A stretch of 64,000 nucleotides of DNA from Halicephalobus mephisto. Taxonomy: Eukaryota; Nematoda; Chromadorea; Rhabditida; Panagrolaimidae. Location: assembly GCA_009193035.1 (NCBI GenBank), contig SWDT01000007.1, positions 124,001-188,000 on the forward strand, given 5' to 3'. Below, piece by piece: positions 22,089-33,342 of this stretch. How positions within the stretch are numbered: position 1 is the stretch's first letter; each line of letters starts with the position of its first letter. A model generated the notes under the pieces. That model did not search any database and was not told the origin of the DNA. It saw nothing but the letters and a program-made list of their open reading frames with translations. The translations under genes and the position numbers were made by a program.

Positions 22089-24528
22089 TCATTTCCTGAC
22101 CATTTTCCGGATTAATGATCCTCCCGTAGAACTACTACTACTTGGATTATAATTTCCATTTGATTCACCATTCATTTGGACCAATTTTTCCGATTTTTCG
22201 ACTATTTTGTCATTCAATGCAGCAAGATGATCCGACATCGTTTGAATCTGTTCCTCATAACTTCTACGAGTTATTTCAAGTTCATCTTTAAGTTTCTGAA
22301 TTTCCGATTCTTTCGCATCTATTATCGATTTCGATTCATTCTGTTCAATATCCAATTTTTGCAGAACTAAAGTCATATCATCAATCTGAAAATAATTAAA
22401 ATACTAAAATTATTCATTTCAAAAAATTGCACAAACTAGGTCAAAATTCAAAAATTAACTTTAAAAATAAAAACTAAATTTTAAAAATTTTCAAAATTCA
22501 AAAATAAAAACTAAATTTCAAAAATCTTCAAAATTCAAAAATCAAAACTAAATTTAAAAAATTTTCAAAATTCAAAAATAAAAACTAAATTTAAAAAATC
22601 TTCAAAATTTAAAAATAAAAACTAAATTTCAAAAATCTTCAAAATTCTAAAATAAAAACCAAATTTAAAAAATCTTCAAAATTCTAAAATAAAAACTAAA
22701 TTTTAAAAAAAAGCAAAAACTTACATCTTTTCTGTATCTTGAAACCGTTCCTTTGACATTTTCCAATTCAGCTACTGTTTTCTTTAATTCTTCACAAAAA
22801 TAATATTCAACAACAGAAAAATCATCTAGCAATTTTCCTTTAATCATTGTTTTTCTTAATTCATTTACATCCATTGTCGAATTTTTTAAAACTTCTTTTT
22901 CTTTTTCGAATATTGTTATTTTACTTTCTAAATCTGATAATTTCAAATTTTTCAATGTTATTTCTTTTTTTAAATTTGATAATTCATTTTCATATAATTC
23001 TTCTTTTTTTCTTAAATCATTTAATTTACATTTAAATTCATTCAATTTCAAATTTGATTCTTCTATGATAGATGTCTGTTTTTCCAATATTGACATTTTT
23101 TTTCCATTTAATTTTCCATCAAAATTTCCACTTACCAATATTGTCCAAATATCCAAATTTTTTTCATCAAAAATATTGCAAATTTGACTAATAACTTGCA
23201 CAAATTGAAGTAATCCTTTTTCAATTGAATCATTTAAATTTCTTAATTTTTTCGAAGCAGTTGGTTGATGATTTTCGATGAAAATTTTCTTTCCAAATAT
23301 GTCTTTTAACTTATGGAATAATTTTTTAACTTCTACCAATTCTGTTTGAATATTAAATTCCGATTTGTCTATAATCAAAAACAAGTTAATCAATTTCTGA
23401 AAACTTTGTTCAAAAATTTTCTCAAATTGTGAATTAAGTTGATCAAGTTGCGAATTACACCACGGAGCATCACATTCCTTCCTGATACACACATTCAAAT
23501 GCGATATTAATTCTCCCTAAAAATTCAATTTTTTTTAAATTAAAAAAAAACAATACTTACAATTATATTATTAAATGTAGTAGTAAATTTCATTTTAATT
23601 TCTTGTAATTTTTCTTTTGTTTCTTGTATTAAAAAACTTTCATTTTCTTGCAATCTCATTTGAACAATCGCCATTGCTGCCGTGATATCCTTCAATTCCT
23701 CTGCCAATTTTCCACATCCAACTCCAAATAAATGAATTCCTTCAGGCACTGATTCTAATGTTGCATCACATGGATATATTGTCGATCTTAAATCCAATTG
23801 TGAAAAAACAATTATTAAACTTTCTAATCCTTTTTGACAAATATTTAATATTTTATATAATAATTCTTTTTTTTCTTCTTCTTTAAAATCATCATTTATC
23901 ATAAATTTTTTAACTTCATCATCTTCATCAATTATTCCTTTTGCCATTTTTTCCATTAATTTTTTCTTCATTAATTCATTTTCTGTTTCTAATTTTTTCA
24001 CAATTGTAGTAAATTCCATTACAACTGTTTCATGTTGTTTTTCCATATCAAACAATTCATTATGCAAATGTGCATTTTCAGCCAATTTCCTTTCTAATTC
24101 TTGTTCAATTACCAATTGTGATGAATTAACAGGCACATCACCTGACGTACAAGGTTCCATTGCTGGTGATCCAAACAATCTCAAATTCGCTTCTTTATGT
24201 TTCTTTTTCGCTTTAGCTTGAGCAAATGTCGCTGTTGTTGCATCAAGATTACTTTGTAAATTTTCTACTCTTTTAGACATTTGTTCATTTCGAAAACTTA
24301 AAGATTCATTATCAAATTTCAATTTTTTAATAATATCATTTTTCTTTTCAATTTCTTCTTCTAATTGATTATTTCTATTTCTTTCTTCTTCCAATTTTTC
24401 CCGTAAAATCGGGATTTCATTTCGTAACTAAAAACTATCATTATGTAAAATCTCCACCATACCAAACCCACTCTTGCAAATTCCAGCGATAATTTCTGAT
24501 ATTTCTGATCAGCATTTTCTTCCGTCAT
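22089..24528 (-). CDS. PPP1R21 (KLRAQ) family coiled-coil endosomal protein
   Basis: Predicted 670-residue protein in four exons: 24528-24472, 24427-23561, 23516-22725 and 22385-22089; introns of 44, 44 and 339 nt, all phase 0. The N-terminus (DQKYQKLSLEFARLRNEI) matches the KLRAQ motif region of PPP1R21. A coiled coil with SLSFRNEQMSKRVENLQ follows, then ERKLAENAHLHNELF, also characteristic of that family. The middle is alpha-helical; the C-terminal exon has a second coiled coil with YEEQIQTMSDHLAALND, matching the family's conserved end, and a basic tail. Human PPP1R21 is about 780 residues and is a subunit of the Rab5-effector FERRY complex that links mRNA and ribosomes to early endosomes. 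The orthologue assignment is by motif recognition. The start codon lies 177 nt after the stop of the PHF-10-like gene, suggesting an operon. Confidence 0.82.
22430..22695. repeat. ~37-bp tandem repeat in PPP1R21-like intron 3
   Basis: Seven units of AAATTCAAAAATAAAAACTA plus AATCTTCAAAATTC fill the intron. Confidence 0.85.
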
Positions 24529-24704
24529 CTGCCCAGTCCAAAATATAAAAATCCATCAATTAAAAACATAAAAAAGATATTTTTGCGAATATAACGCATT
24601 ATAATCAACCCATATAAAGCCATAAATTATTCACAAAATACAAAAATTGCAAAATATCAAAACCATAAAAAATGAGACCATCATTCAACAAACCTTTTAA
24701 AAAA

Positions 24705-27700
24705 TCATTTGGTTCCTTGTGCTTTACCACAGAATTTAGTGCAAATCCAAGTTCCTGTTGGCGGACTACTCATTCCAACACAAAAAGTATGATAACCCCG
24801 ATCACAATTGTCACAACACATCATTGCATCCTGAAATTTTAAACACTATTAAACCTACTGTCGATTAGATTCCGATAAAAATATTATCAAAATTCCAACT
24901 AAAACTATTCATAAAAATCCCAATCACCTTGAAAGAACTTACAAGCCTCCTACATCCCATATCTCACATGCAAATTTTCTTCAACACACAAAATGAATTA
25001 AAATTCCTTATAACTTTTTTCGAGTATAAATCTTTTGATTTTTTTATAAACAAAGTTAATCTTCATGGAAGAAGTATTTGAATTTTAAACCTCTAATCAA
25101 TAACTTTCTGTACTTCATATTATTAAAATTAACAGTCAAAACTTGAGGATTTGAATTTTTCACATTAAAACATAACTTTCTAATCATGTTTGAATTGGAA
25201 AAATCTAGTCAATTTTTAATTGTTAATTTAGATAAAACAGATTTTTGAAATAGACAAACATGTATAAGTTATCCCAACACGAAAAACCTAAATTTTAACC
25301 TCCAACTCCAAGTTTCAACTTTTATAAAATGAAACACTAAACTACTCTCAGATGAATTTCTGTTTCCCATCAAACAAACCCTAAATCTCCACTAAACAAA
25401 CCTTCTGAACTATCTATTAATAAATTCCATCATTATTCATCAACGTTCAATTCTTTATAAAACTTAATCTATTCACAATTGTTATTTTTTACTATTATTT
25501 TACTTAATTTTCCTTAATTTATATTCAAAAATTTCAAAATTTATAATTTTAAACATTAAACTAACCTCATTATCCGGTTTCATACATACAGTACATCGCT
25601 TACAATCAATACATGTCCACTGATATGTTCTAACCACTTGTATCATGTTTGGATTCATATCCAGACAATTCGGATGAAAATGACTCAAACAAGAATTACA
25701 TTGAAGCAATATCGGTTTTTCATTATCAATTCCTCCTGTACAAACTCCACATTGGGCATTTACCTAAAAAATTAAATTAAATCTAAAAAAACAAATTTTA
25801 AAATTTAAAAAAATCTTAAAAATTTTAAAAAAAATAAATTTAAAAAAAAAAAACAAATTTTAAAATTTCCAAAAAAACAAAAATTTAAACCCTAAATTTC
25901 AAGTGCTTTTTTAATATATTACTTGTGATTTACCAAATCAATCATGTGAATAGTGATTTTCTAGGCCTGATGTAGTGAAATAAAACAAATATTCAACTAA
26001 CATTAGATTGACGTCGAGCATTCAATTGAGCTATGATTTTTGCTTGAGTAGAACTAGGGGACCCAATTGACTGTTCATGTAAGACATTTGTCGATCCCTA
26101 AATTCCTCAAATAAATAAAACATCAAATTATTTCAAATTTACTTGTCTATGAAGATTTCTTTTTTCTTTCGCTTTTTCTTCGTCTATTTTTCTTTGAAGT
26201 TCTTGATCAGATACAAGAGCACTTGGAGGAGAAGGAGCCCGTCTAACAATAGGGAATATTTTCTCATTTTCCAATACCGTATAAACAGGAAGTTCTCGAA
26301 GTTCTTCCGGAGTATATTTTTTGTAATAATTCGTGTACTGTCCTTCAATCAAAGCCACAGGATATGGAACTGGTCGAGTATACTTTGGTTTCAGTTTTTT
26401 GAACTTATTCATCGGTTCAAACACTATCTGAGTGTGGTGATCATAGAACGATTTCACTTTGATGGACGAATTAAGATCTTTATTGAATTCAGCCACAGCC
26501 TTTAGAGCTTCTTCCCGCATTTCAGCCAATTTTTCCTTGTTATTTGCCAACTGAAATTGGACAAATCATTATTAAAATCCACCAATCATATACAAACTCC
26601 TGAATTACACTCAATCCAAGCCTTATATCGTCATTTCGATTTGAAAAATAATTCAGTTATCTTATTATCAAAAGCAGAAACGGGGATTATTACGAAACTA
26701 TTCCAAAGTAAATTTTCAAAAATTCAACCAATCTATATGACAATTTTGCTTTTATGTGACAATTGTAATCTTATACAAATTTGCCATTAATTTTCCAAAA
26801 GATATTCTTTCTAAATAGAGCTAGGAAATGCTAAATTAGGAATACAACATACAAAACCTCTTATCCATCGTCAAAAATATGAGTTATATATAAAAACACT
26901 CCTAAATAGAGAAAAAACCACACTTAGCCTTAAATTACCCATCAAAAACGGGTTATTTTTCTAATTACTGAAATTCAAAAACTTACAGCTTCAAGTTTCC
27001 TTTGTTTTTCAAGCATTTCATTTTTAATTCTGGCAGCAACACATTTCGTGTATTCCGTGTATATCTCAGCATATTGAGAAGCCATCAACTGGTGGACTTC
27101 ATTAGCATCCAGAACAGTCATATTGTTCGCCAGGTGTTGCGGCATTTTTAGCTGGAGTTCTTCCATGACATATTTCCTCTCCTCATGTTCCATCGGTCGG
27201 CGGTTAAGATCAGGATACTTCCGTTTAAAAGATGTCACACCAAGTAATTGAGCTATTTGTTCCTGAAAAGAATTAGATGCACATATTGATGTAAAAACAC
27301 ACTTAAACATCAATACAAAACATTTAGGAAAGTAATAGCAAGATCTACGCAAAAATAAATGCAAAAAATACAAGAACCAATGCAAAAACGAGTATAAAAA
27401 TCTATGCAAAAAAGTAATATAAAGACCGATAGAAAAATAATACAAATTTATGTAGAAATTAATATAAAAACATATGTAGAAATTAATATAAAAATATGTG
27501 TGAAAATTTATATAAAAACTCCAACTTACTTGGACGAAATACTTTTTTCCGGATTTATGAGGCCATTCATACTCAATAATTTCAGACGGATGCATTTCAA
27601 CATGAACAACATCTGCCGGAAGTGGTCGACTACCGAAACTTTTTGATTTCCTGCTGGATTCTCCTAAAATCGAAAAAAAAATAAAATAAATCAAAGTTTA

Positions 27701-27826
27701 TATAAACACACCATTCGAACTATCCTGGGTGTTTTCGTCAGCCGGATCTACGTCTTCTGTCATCGATAACTGTGTAGATTCATCGTCTAATCCAGTCATC
27801 GTAAGTTCTACTTCCGATTCCGCCAT
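24705..27826 (-). CDS. phf-10: PHF10/SAYP-type double PHD finger protein (PBAF subunit)
   Basis: Predicted 450-residue nuclear protein in seven exons: 27826-27712, 27663-27530, 27262-26987, 26550-26143, 26097-26002, 25763-25566 and 24830-24705. Residues about 62-175 form the SAY domain ([34 protein letters not shown]), diagnostic of PHF10/SAYP. Two C-terminal PHD fingers follow: PHD1 with CGVC, CNSC, FHPNC and CIDCKRC, and PHD2 with [16 protein letters not shown] and WICTKFC. PHF10 is a defining subunit of the PBAF form of SWI/SNF and reads histone tails. Human PHF10 is 498 residues, so length fits. I chose the ATG at 27826 because it has good context (ACCATGG); an in-frame upstream ATG at 27919 lies in a 163-bp tandem duplication and is less likely. 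Confidence 0.88.
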
Positions 27827-27893
27827 GGTAGAAGATCGGCAACAAGAGGAGATGGAGTGGCGAAACAAGCGCGCAACAACGAAAAGCTCTTTT

Positions 27894-28219
27894 TCGCGTC
27901 GAGAGTTCTTTTCGGACATCTATTTCTTTTTCGAAATCCATAGAGAAATTAATTTAGTCTTTTTTTACATTTTAAATTACTTTATTATTTTCTTTCATAT
28001 AATAATCATAAAACAGAGTTCGAAATTAATATTATTAATAATTAAGTAAAAAAACTTTCGCGTCGAGAGTTCTTTTCGGACATCTATTTCTTTTTCGAAA
28101 TCCATAGAAAAATTAGCTTAGCCATTTTTTACATTTTAAATTACTTTATTATTTTCTTTCATATAATAATTATAAAACAGAGTCCGAAATTAATATTATT
28201 AATAATTAAGTAAAAAAAC
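27894..28219. repeat. 163-bp tandem duplication upstream of phf-10
   Basis: Two copies (27894-28056 and 28057-28219) differing at few positions, starting TTCGCGTCGAGAGTTC. The duplicated block covers the likely promoter or outron of phf-10 and the upstream in-frame ATG. Confidence 0.9.
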
Positions 28220-28653
28220 TTTCGTGTTAGGATCAGCACTTTTCGAACATATTTAAAAAAATTAAATCTTTAACATATGTAAAAAATTAACTTCTTCCTG
28301 ATATATGAAAAACTGTCTTTAATCAATTTTTCGAATTTTAAAATCTCAAATTTACCATTTTAAAATAAAAATTGCGTAAATTCCAATGGTTTTTTGAGAT
28401 TTTACAATTTAGGATTTCATATATCCTCTGGGTCCATCTCCAAGCCATAAGGCCCTCAGAAATAAAACCTTCCAAGTAATCAACATTTATCTCCCTTTAC
28501 AGTACCGCTGCAAACATCCTAAAAAACCCAAAATTTTGCATTTAAAAATTATTTTTGAATCGGATCAAACATGTTTCGAAATTTCATTACAGCATGAAAC
28601 ACAAACAATACAAAAAGCAAACCCGACAGGTTTCAAGAAAGCAAAATCCCGGG
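28220..28653. other. Intergenic region, no gene seen
   Basis: AT-rich sequence between the 3' end of the 28654-30212 gene and the phf-10 upstream duplication. It should contain a 3' UTR but has no coding or repeat structure I can define. Confidence 0.5.
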
Positions 28654-30212
28654 TCACTGGTTCCTGGGACGGAGTACCTCGGGTTTGGGCCAGACGGTTT
28701 CGGAAATTTTTTGTTTTTCTTCCCGTCGCATCTTCTGGCTCCAGCCTTTCTCCCGGGGTTCCTTGGCGGAATCAGTGTTCTTAACCGGGACCATTTCCGG
28801 AGGGTCGTTTTCCTTCGCGGACGAGGGACGAGACTCTACGGGCCCACGAGAAGAGGGGATCTTCTGCTGGGGACGGAAGTACGTGATGATTCCTTTTCTG
28901 CATCTTCTGGGGACCAAAAAGTACTCATATTCTGGCAACTCCTCCTTCACGTACTGACTCGGGGGCTTCGGGGTGCCATCAGGATAGAACTTGGGTGGGT
29001 CGTGGAGGTTCAGAGAAATGTCATACCGGGTCGGGAACGGTCCCCGAGGGGCCTTGATCGGCTTCCCGTATATATCGTACTTCTTCTCCTTCGGCGTGTT
29101 GGCCTCTTTCCACCTCTTGTACTCCTTGTCGGCCTTGTTGAACATGTGGACATTGAACTGAGCCTCAGGCCTGGGTTCGGTCTTGATAATGTAGCCTCGC
29201 TTCAGAAGTTCGAAGCGGGTACTTAGATGGATCTAAAACTTCATGTAAAAATCACACTACTGTGTAAACTAAAAACAATTTCTCCCACAAGAAGGTCTCA
29301 ACACGAAATTTCAGCATTTTTCAAATTTCAAAAGTTTACCTAAAAATTTCTATCTCATATAACGACTATTTCGTAATCTTGTAGGATTTCATAATAAACT
29401 ACATTATAAAAAATAAGATAATTTTCATTGTAAAATGCTCTCAACAAGAAGTTTTAACAGTTTCTTGGAAATTAAAATAGCTCACAAGGGAATTTCGACC
29501 TTGCATGATGGTTATTTCGTAATCCTATCTTCATAACCAATTATACATTATAGAAGTAACAAATTAACATTATCAAAAAGTGATCTCAACAAGAATTCCG
29601 AGAATATTTAAAAAATTTATGTGGAAACTTAAGTCTTTTATAGTTGTTTCGTAATCGGCTTTTTAGACCTCTATTTTCCCTGAATTTATTTAATAATTTC
29701 TAAATTACGGTTTTATAAGGTGTAAAATATATTATCTTGCTTTTGGGACTGATTTTTATATATGAAAACAATTATAAAAGTCGAATTTTGTAATCCTACA
29801 AGATTTCGTAATCGGCTTTTTAGACCTCTATTTTCCCTGAATTTATTTAATAATTTCTAAATTACGGTTTTATAAGGTGTAAAATTTATTATCTTGCTTT
29901 TGGGACTGATTTTTATATATGAAAACAATTATAAAAGTCGAAAAAACCAAAACCCCGAAGTACCCCGAACCCTGAGTATTTATAAAAATCAAAACTCACG
30001 TAATTTTTTCTTTTCATGGCATCCTCGACTTCAGGTCCGATCATCTTCATCTGGGGGTTCTTCCCTCGGATTTCTTCTTTCCCGGGGAGCTTCGCGATGT
30101 ACCTCTCGATGGACGGCTTGTTGAAATTAGTCGACCGATCTTCTTCCGGGATCTCGATCTCTTCGGCTTTCGTCATGATTTTAGACGAAAATCGCTTCGT
30201 AAAACTCGTCAT
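28654..30212 (-). CDS. Uncharacterised basic protein with possible mitochondrial leader
   Basis: Predicted 263-residue protein in two exons, 30212-30000 and 29232-28654, joined in phase 0. I do not recognise the family. Codon use is distinctly more GC-rich than most neighbours (many C/G third positions), as in highly expressed nematode genes. The N-terminus MTSFTKRFSSKIMTK is basic, hydroxylated and free of acids, compatible with mitochondrial import, then turns acidic. The middle is rich in Pro, Lys, Arg and aromatic residues (PRGPFPTRYDISLNLHDPP), with no membrane segment. The C-terminal 50 residues are charged and low complexity. A mitochondrial ribosome- or respiratory-complex-associated protein would fit, but that is only a guess. 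The intron holds a 138-bp duplication. It shares a short divergent promoter with the gene at 30549. Confidence 0.7.
29647..29941. repeat. Duplicated ~138-bp block in intron
   Basis: Copies 29647-29784 and 29804-29941 are essentially identical (TTTCGTAATCGGCTTTTTAG to ATTATAAAAGTCGA) with one difference seen (AAAATATATT versus AAAATTTATT). Confidence 0.95.
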
Positions 30213-30548
30213 TTTCAGTCGAAAATTCAAAAAAGGATAAATCGGATAATCGGGAAACTTTTCGAAAAATGCTGGTCAGCCAAATTTTCCCGCTCTTTTT
30301 GATTTTTCGCACGTTGCACACGGTAATCATTATTTCCCAATTTTCTTTATTTATTTATTTCATCTTTTTTAAAATCTATATTCACCTTTTTATCTTGTTT
30401 TTCATTAAATCCCTATCAGGACTGTAGGCACTACGGTTTTCATATATAAACGTATTCTAGTAATTTCGTAATTTTTTTGAAATTTCGATTTTTTGTATTT
30501 CTTGTACTTTTTAACTTTCATATATGGATTTTATGTTTTCAGGTAAGT
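30213..30548. promoter_or_regulatory. Divergent promoter region
   Basis: 336 bp separate the ATG of the minus-strand gene (30212) from the ATG of the plus-strand gene (30549). It includes a GC-containing patch near 30270-30330 (TTTTCCCGCTC, CGCACGTTGCACACGG). A TTTTCAG acceptor at 30536-30542 lies just before GTAAGTATG and could be the trans-splice site of the plus-strand gene. Confidence 0.5.
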
Positions 30549-32787
30549 ATGCCGTTTCCAGACCCTAATCTACCGTATGAAAGGCAGTACGATAGCCTTC
30601 ACCAAATCTGGAAGCACTTCAACGAATTCGCGAACGAAAACGAAAAATTGAAGCCGGCCAACGGTCTAAATCCGACTTTTGACGAACTGAAAACCTTTAT
30701 TAATGACCGTATAACTTCGAAGAACTTCAGAAGACAGATGTTTGAATTTAATGGAACGGTTTTTCCTGGATATGAGGCCGATCAGAAAGATTTCGACAAC
30801 GAAGCAGAAAACACGAACGATTCCGGAATAAACGAGGTCCAGATGGCCGACATATCCGCCGGATCAAGCGGTACAGAATCCGACGACCAGATTATCACCG
30901 AAGTAAGGATTTCTGGATTGATTTATTTATTAAGTTTTTTAAGATCGAAAAATACAATCGAATTCACGAAGAACTTTCAAAAAAAGTCGGGAAATTCCTC
31001 ACAGAATCCTATAAACGTTTTCCTCCAGACGAGCATGAATTAACAAAACGTACAGAGGAACCCCAACTTACCGGGAAGGACCTTTTTGAAGATGTTCAAA
31101 AATTTCTCAAGGATTCAGAAGGCAGAATAGAGCGTTACAAGAGCGTCATTGCTAGTCTTTCGGACACGAGCAAGATTCCCCAGAATCCAGAAGTTGGGGA
31201 AAATTACTGTAACTTCTACAGTAACGACGACCAAAGTCTGGATCCCGAGCCCGTACAAGAGATAATCATATTACTAGAGGATTCCGCCTTCGAAAAAAAC
31301 GCAAGTTTTTCTATTCCGTCGAATTCCGCTACTGTACCGGTATGGTTTACTGTGATTCCGAAGTCTATCGAGTTTTTTAGAAACACGAGCCTATTTCCAT
31401 CACGGAAACCTACAATTCTCAACCCAGTCCGGTTTCTGAATCTGCTTCGAGGAAAGAGAAAAATTCCATTGTTGAAGACAACAGTCAACGAAGTCCCCAA
31501 GACGAGGAGTCAAACAAGAAATGTCTTGGAAAAGTAATTTTTTGAAGTTTTTTTCGTGATTTCGTAACCATTATGATTAAAAAGCGATATCCTTTGTAAT
31601 TTTTGAATTTGCGCGGAAAGAGCGGGAGAACTGTGAGGCTGGAAAAGGTGGTAAATCCGGCAGTTGTACAAAAATTAACTCGCCCTGTCCTCTCTCTCTC
31701 TCCTTTTCCTGCAATCCTAAAATTCTTTTCAAACTTATTTTATAAAATTATTTTTAATTTCCAATGATTTTTTAGGATTTTTGAATTATTAACCAGGAAA
31801 AGAGAATTTTATGGAGGTGAAAAATGGTAAATCTGATGTTTTTATATCGGAATCGACTCGCTCTGTCCTCTCTCTCTTTACAATTCTAAAATTTGCTTTA
31901 AACTTGTTTTTTAAATTTTCATATATGATTTTTACATTATTATGGTTTTAGGAACTCTTCCATCAGAAACAGAAGAGAATTTCGAGCTGGAACAATGATG
32001 ACGCCAACGATTCTTTATCCATGAATGAAATTCGAAAGGCAATGTCCGGAAGTCTCAACAAACCCCCAGAAAAAGAGAAAAAACAATCCAGTAAAGAAAG
32101 GAGTTCTCCAGAAAAACGAAAAATCAAGAAAAACCGACTGAACGACGGCAATCCGAAGAAAAACAAAAGTTCGATAACGGATTTCCTGGATCCAAGTGAC
32201 GTCGATGACGAGGTTCGGATATTTTAAAGTTTTTATATTTTTATTAGTTTTAGGAATACATCTCAAAACCTCGGACTTTCCTGGATCAAGGACTGAATCT
32301 GGATTCAACAGAATCCAGCGACGGCGGAAGCGACTTTGACGTGAAAGACTCTGAAATTATGGAGGGTACGGAGAAGGAATTCCGTCTTAGTATTAGTTTT
32401 GAGAAGGAAATGAAGCGTCTTCACCACCCTAAAGACGAGCCGATCCCGCCTGGAAGAAGGAAAACGATGAACAGCAGCTTCAGCAGGACTCTGACGAAGC
32501 CAAAACGAAAATGGACGGAATCCATGGTGCTGAGAAGCTTGGACAAATTAATACTAGGAGATAAGAAGAAGTTCCCCCGAGGTCACGACGTGGAAGTCCT
32601 CATCAAATGTACGGACAAAGAGGCCTACCGCTACGTCTACGAGGAAACGGTCGAAAATTACAAAATATACACTTGCAAGCACTGCTCCGCTCAAGGAAGA
32701 AATGTCGTAGCAATTTACCAAATACGGGAAGGATACTGTAGATACGATAGTAATCATGTAGAGAGTTGCACCACGGTGCCATGGTGA
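30549..32787 (+). CDS. Uncharacterised Ser/Glu/Lys-rich protein with C-terminal Cys/His cluster
   Basis: Predicted 565-residue protein; exons 30549-30902, 30944-31339, 31381-31533, 31952-32212 and 32254-32787, all phase 0. I chose the ATG after the TTTTCAG acceptor rather than the longer upstream frame. The first 130 residues look globular (NLPYERQYDSLHQIW ... FRRQMFEF). The middle is long, charged and disordered, with Ser/Glu/Lys-rich clusters (KEKKQSSKERSSPEKR), as in nuclear proteins. The last 60 residues contain YTCKHCSAQG followed by a His and Cys (NHVESC), a C-x2-C...H-x4-C pattern that could be a FLYWCH- or BED-like zinc finger. That would suggest DNA binding, but the family is not recognised. 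The 41-nt intron 31340-31380 is inferred because splicing restores a low-complexity charged frame. Confidence 0.65.
31598..31910 (+). repeat. Dispersed GCGCGGAAAGAGCG element (copy 1)
   Basis: Within intron 4 of the 30549-32787 gene. It shares GAACTGTGAGGCTGGAAAA, CGCCCTGTCCTCTCTCTCTC and GCAATCCTAAAATTCTTTTC with near-identical sequence at 35700-36120 (inverted) and 44630-45110 (direct). Confidence 0.85.
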
Positions 32788-32789
32788 TA

Positions 32790-33342
32790 GATGTAGATTT
32801 TATTCAAGAATATCATTCGTATAAAAAAGAAATATCTACGAAACAACCCTGACACGAATTTTTGAAAATTTTAAAGGTTTTTAAAATCAAATTTTTTTGT
32901 AAAATTGTCTCAAAATGAATTTTTGGAAATTTCAGAAAATTTTAAAAGTATTAAAAAACAAAAATTAGTTTTGTTGTGAGATTATCGTGACGCGAATTTC
33001 TAGATGATTTTTAAAATTATTTTTTTTGAAATTGTCCCGACACGAATTTTTGGAAATTTAAAATTTTTAAAATTACAAAAAATTGAATTTTTGGAAATTT
33101 AAAATTTTTAAAATTACAAAAAATTGAATTTTTTTGAGAAATTATTTTTATAATTTTGCATTGTTCTTTATATAGTAGCGAAATGCCTCAGTTTTGAAGG
33201 AAAATCAGACTGGACACCTGGATAAACTCGGAGATCTCATTTTGAAGAACGTCCTTGAACGGTCAGTCTCAAGAGACCAGTCTTCTACACGTGGCCTCTT
33301 TTTCCTTTTTTGTTGAGTATTTTTGTTTTAGGTTTATTAAAT
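32790..33342. other. Intergenic region between two plus-strand genes
   Basis: Contains AT-rich 3' sequence with several CGACACGAATTTTTGGAAA-type units (32850-33130), then a more complex 33170-33300 segment likely to be the promoter of the FKBP gene. A TTTTGTTTTAG acceptor at 33321-33331 precedes its ATG. Confidence 0.55.

Noticed and set aside
27827..27919. N-terminal extension of PHF-10 from the ATG at 27919
   Set aside because: The extension lies partly in a tandem duplication, is unlike known PHF10 N-termini, and the ATG at 27826 has better context.
28555..29226. 223-codon plus-strand frame
   Set aside because: Antisense shadow of the GC-rich exon of the 28654-30212 gene; composition (Arg/Gly/Leu/Val-rich) is typical of antisense reading.
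31340..31537. Continuous frame through 31340-31380 (61 codons)
   Set aside because: Reading through gives a hydrophobic/basic peptide; removing a 41-nt GTATGG...TTTTTTAG intron restores the charged, low-complexity frame of this protein.
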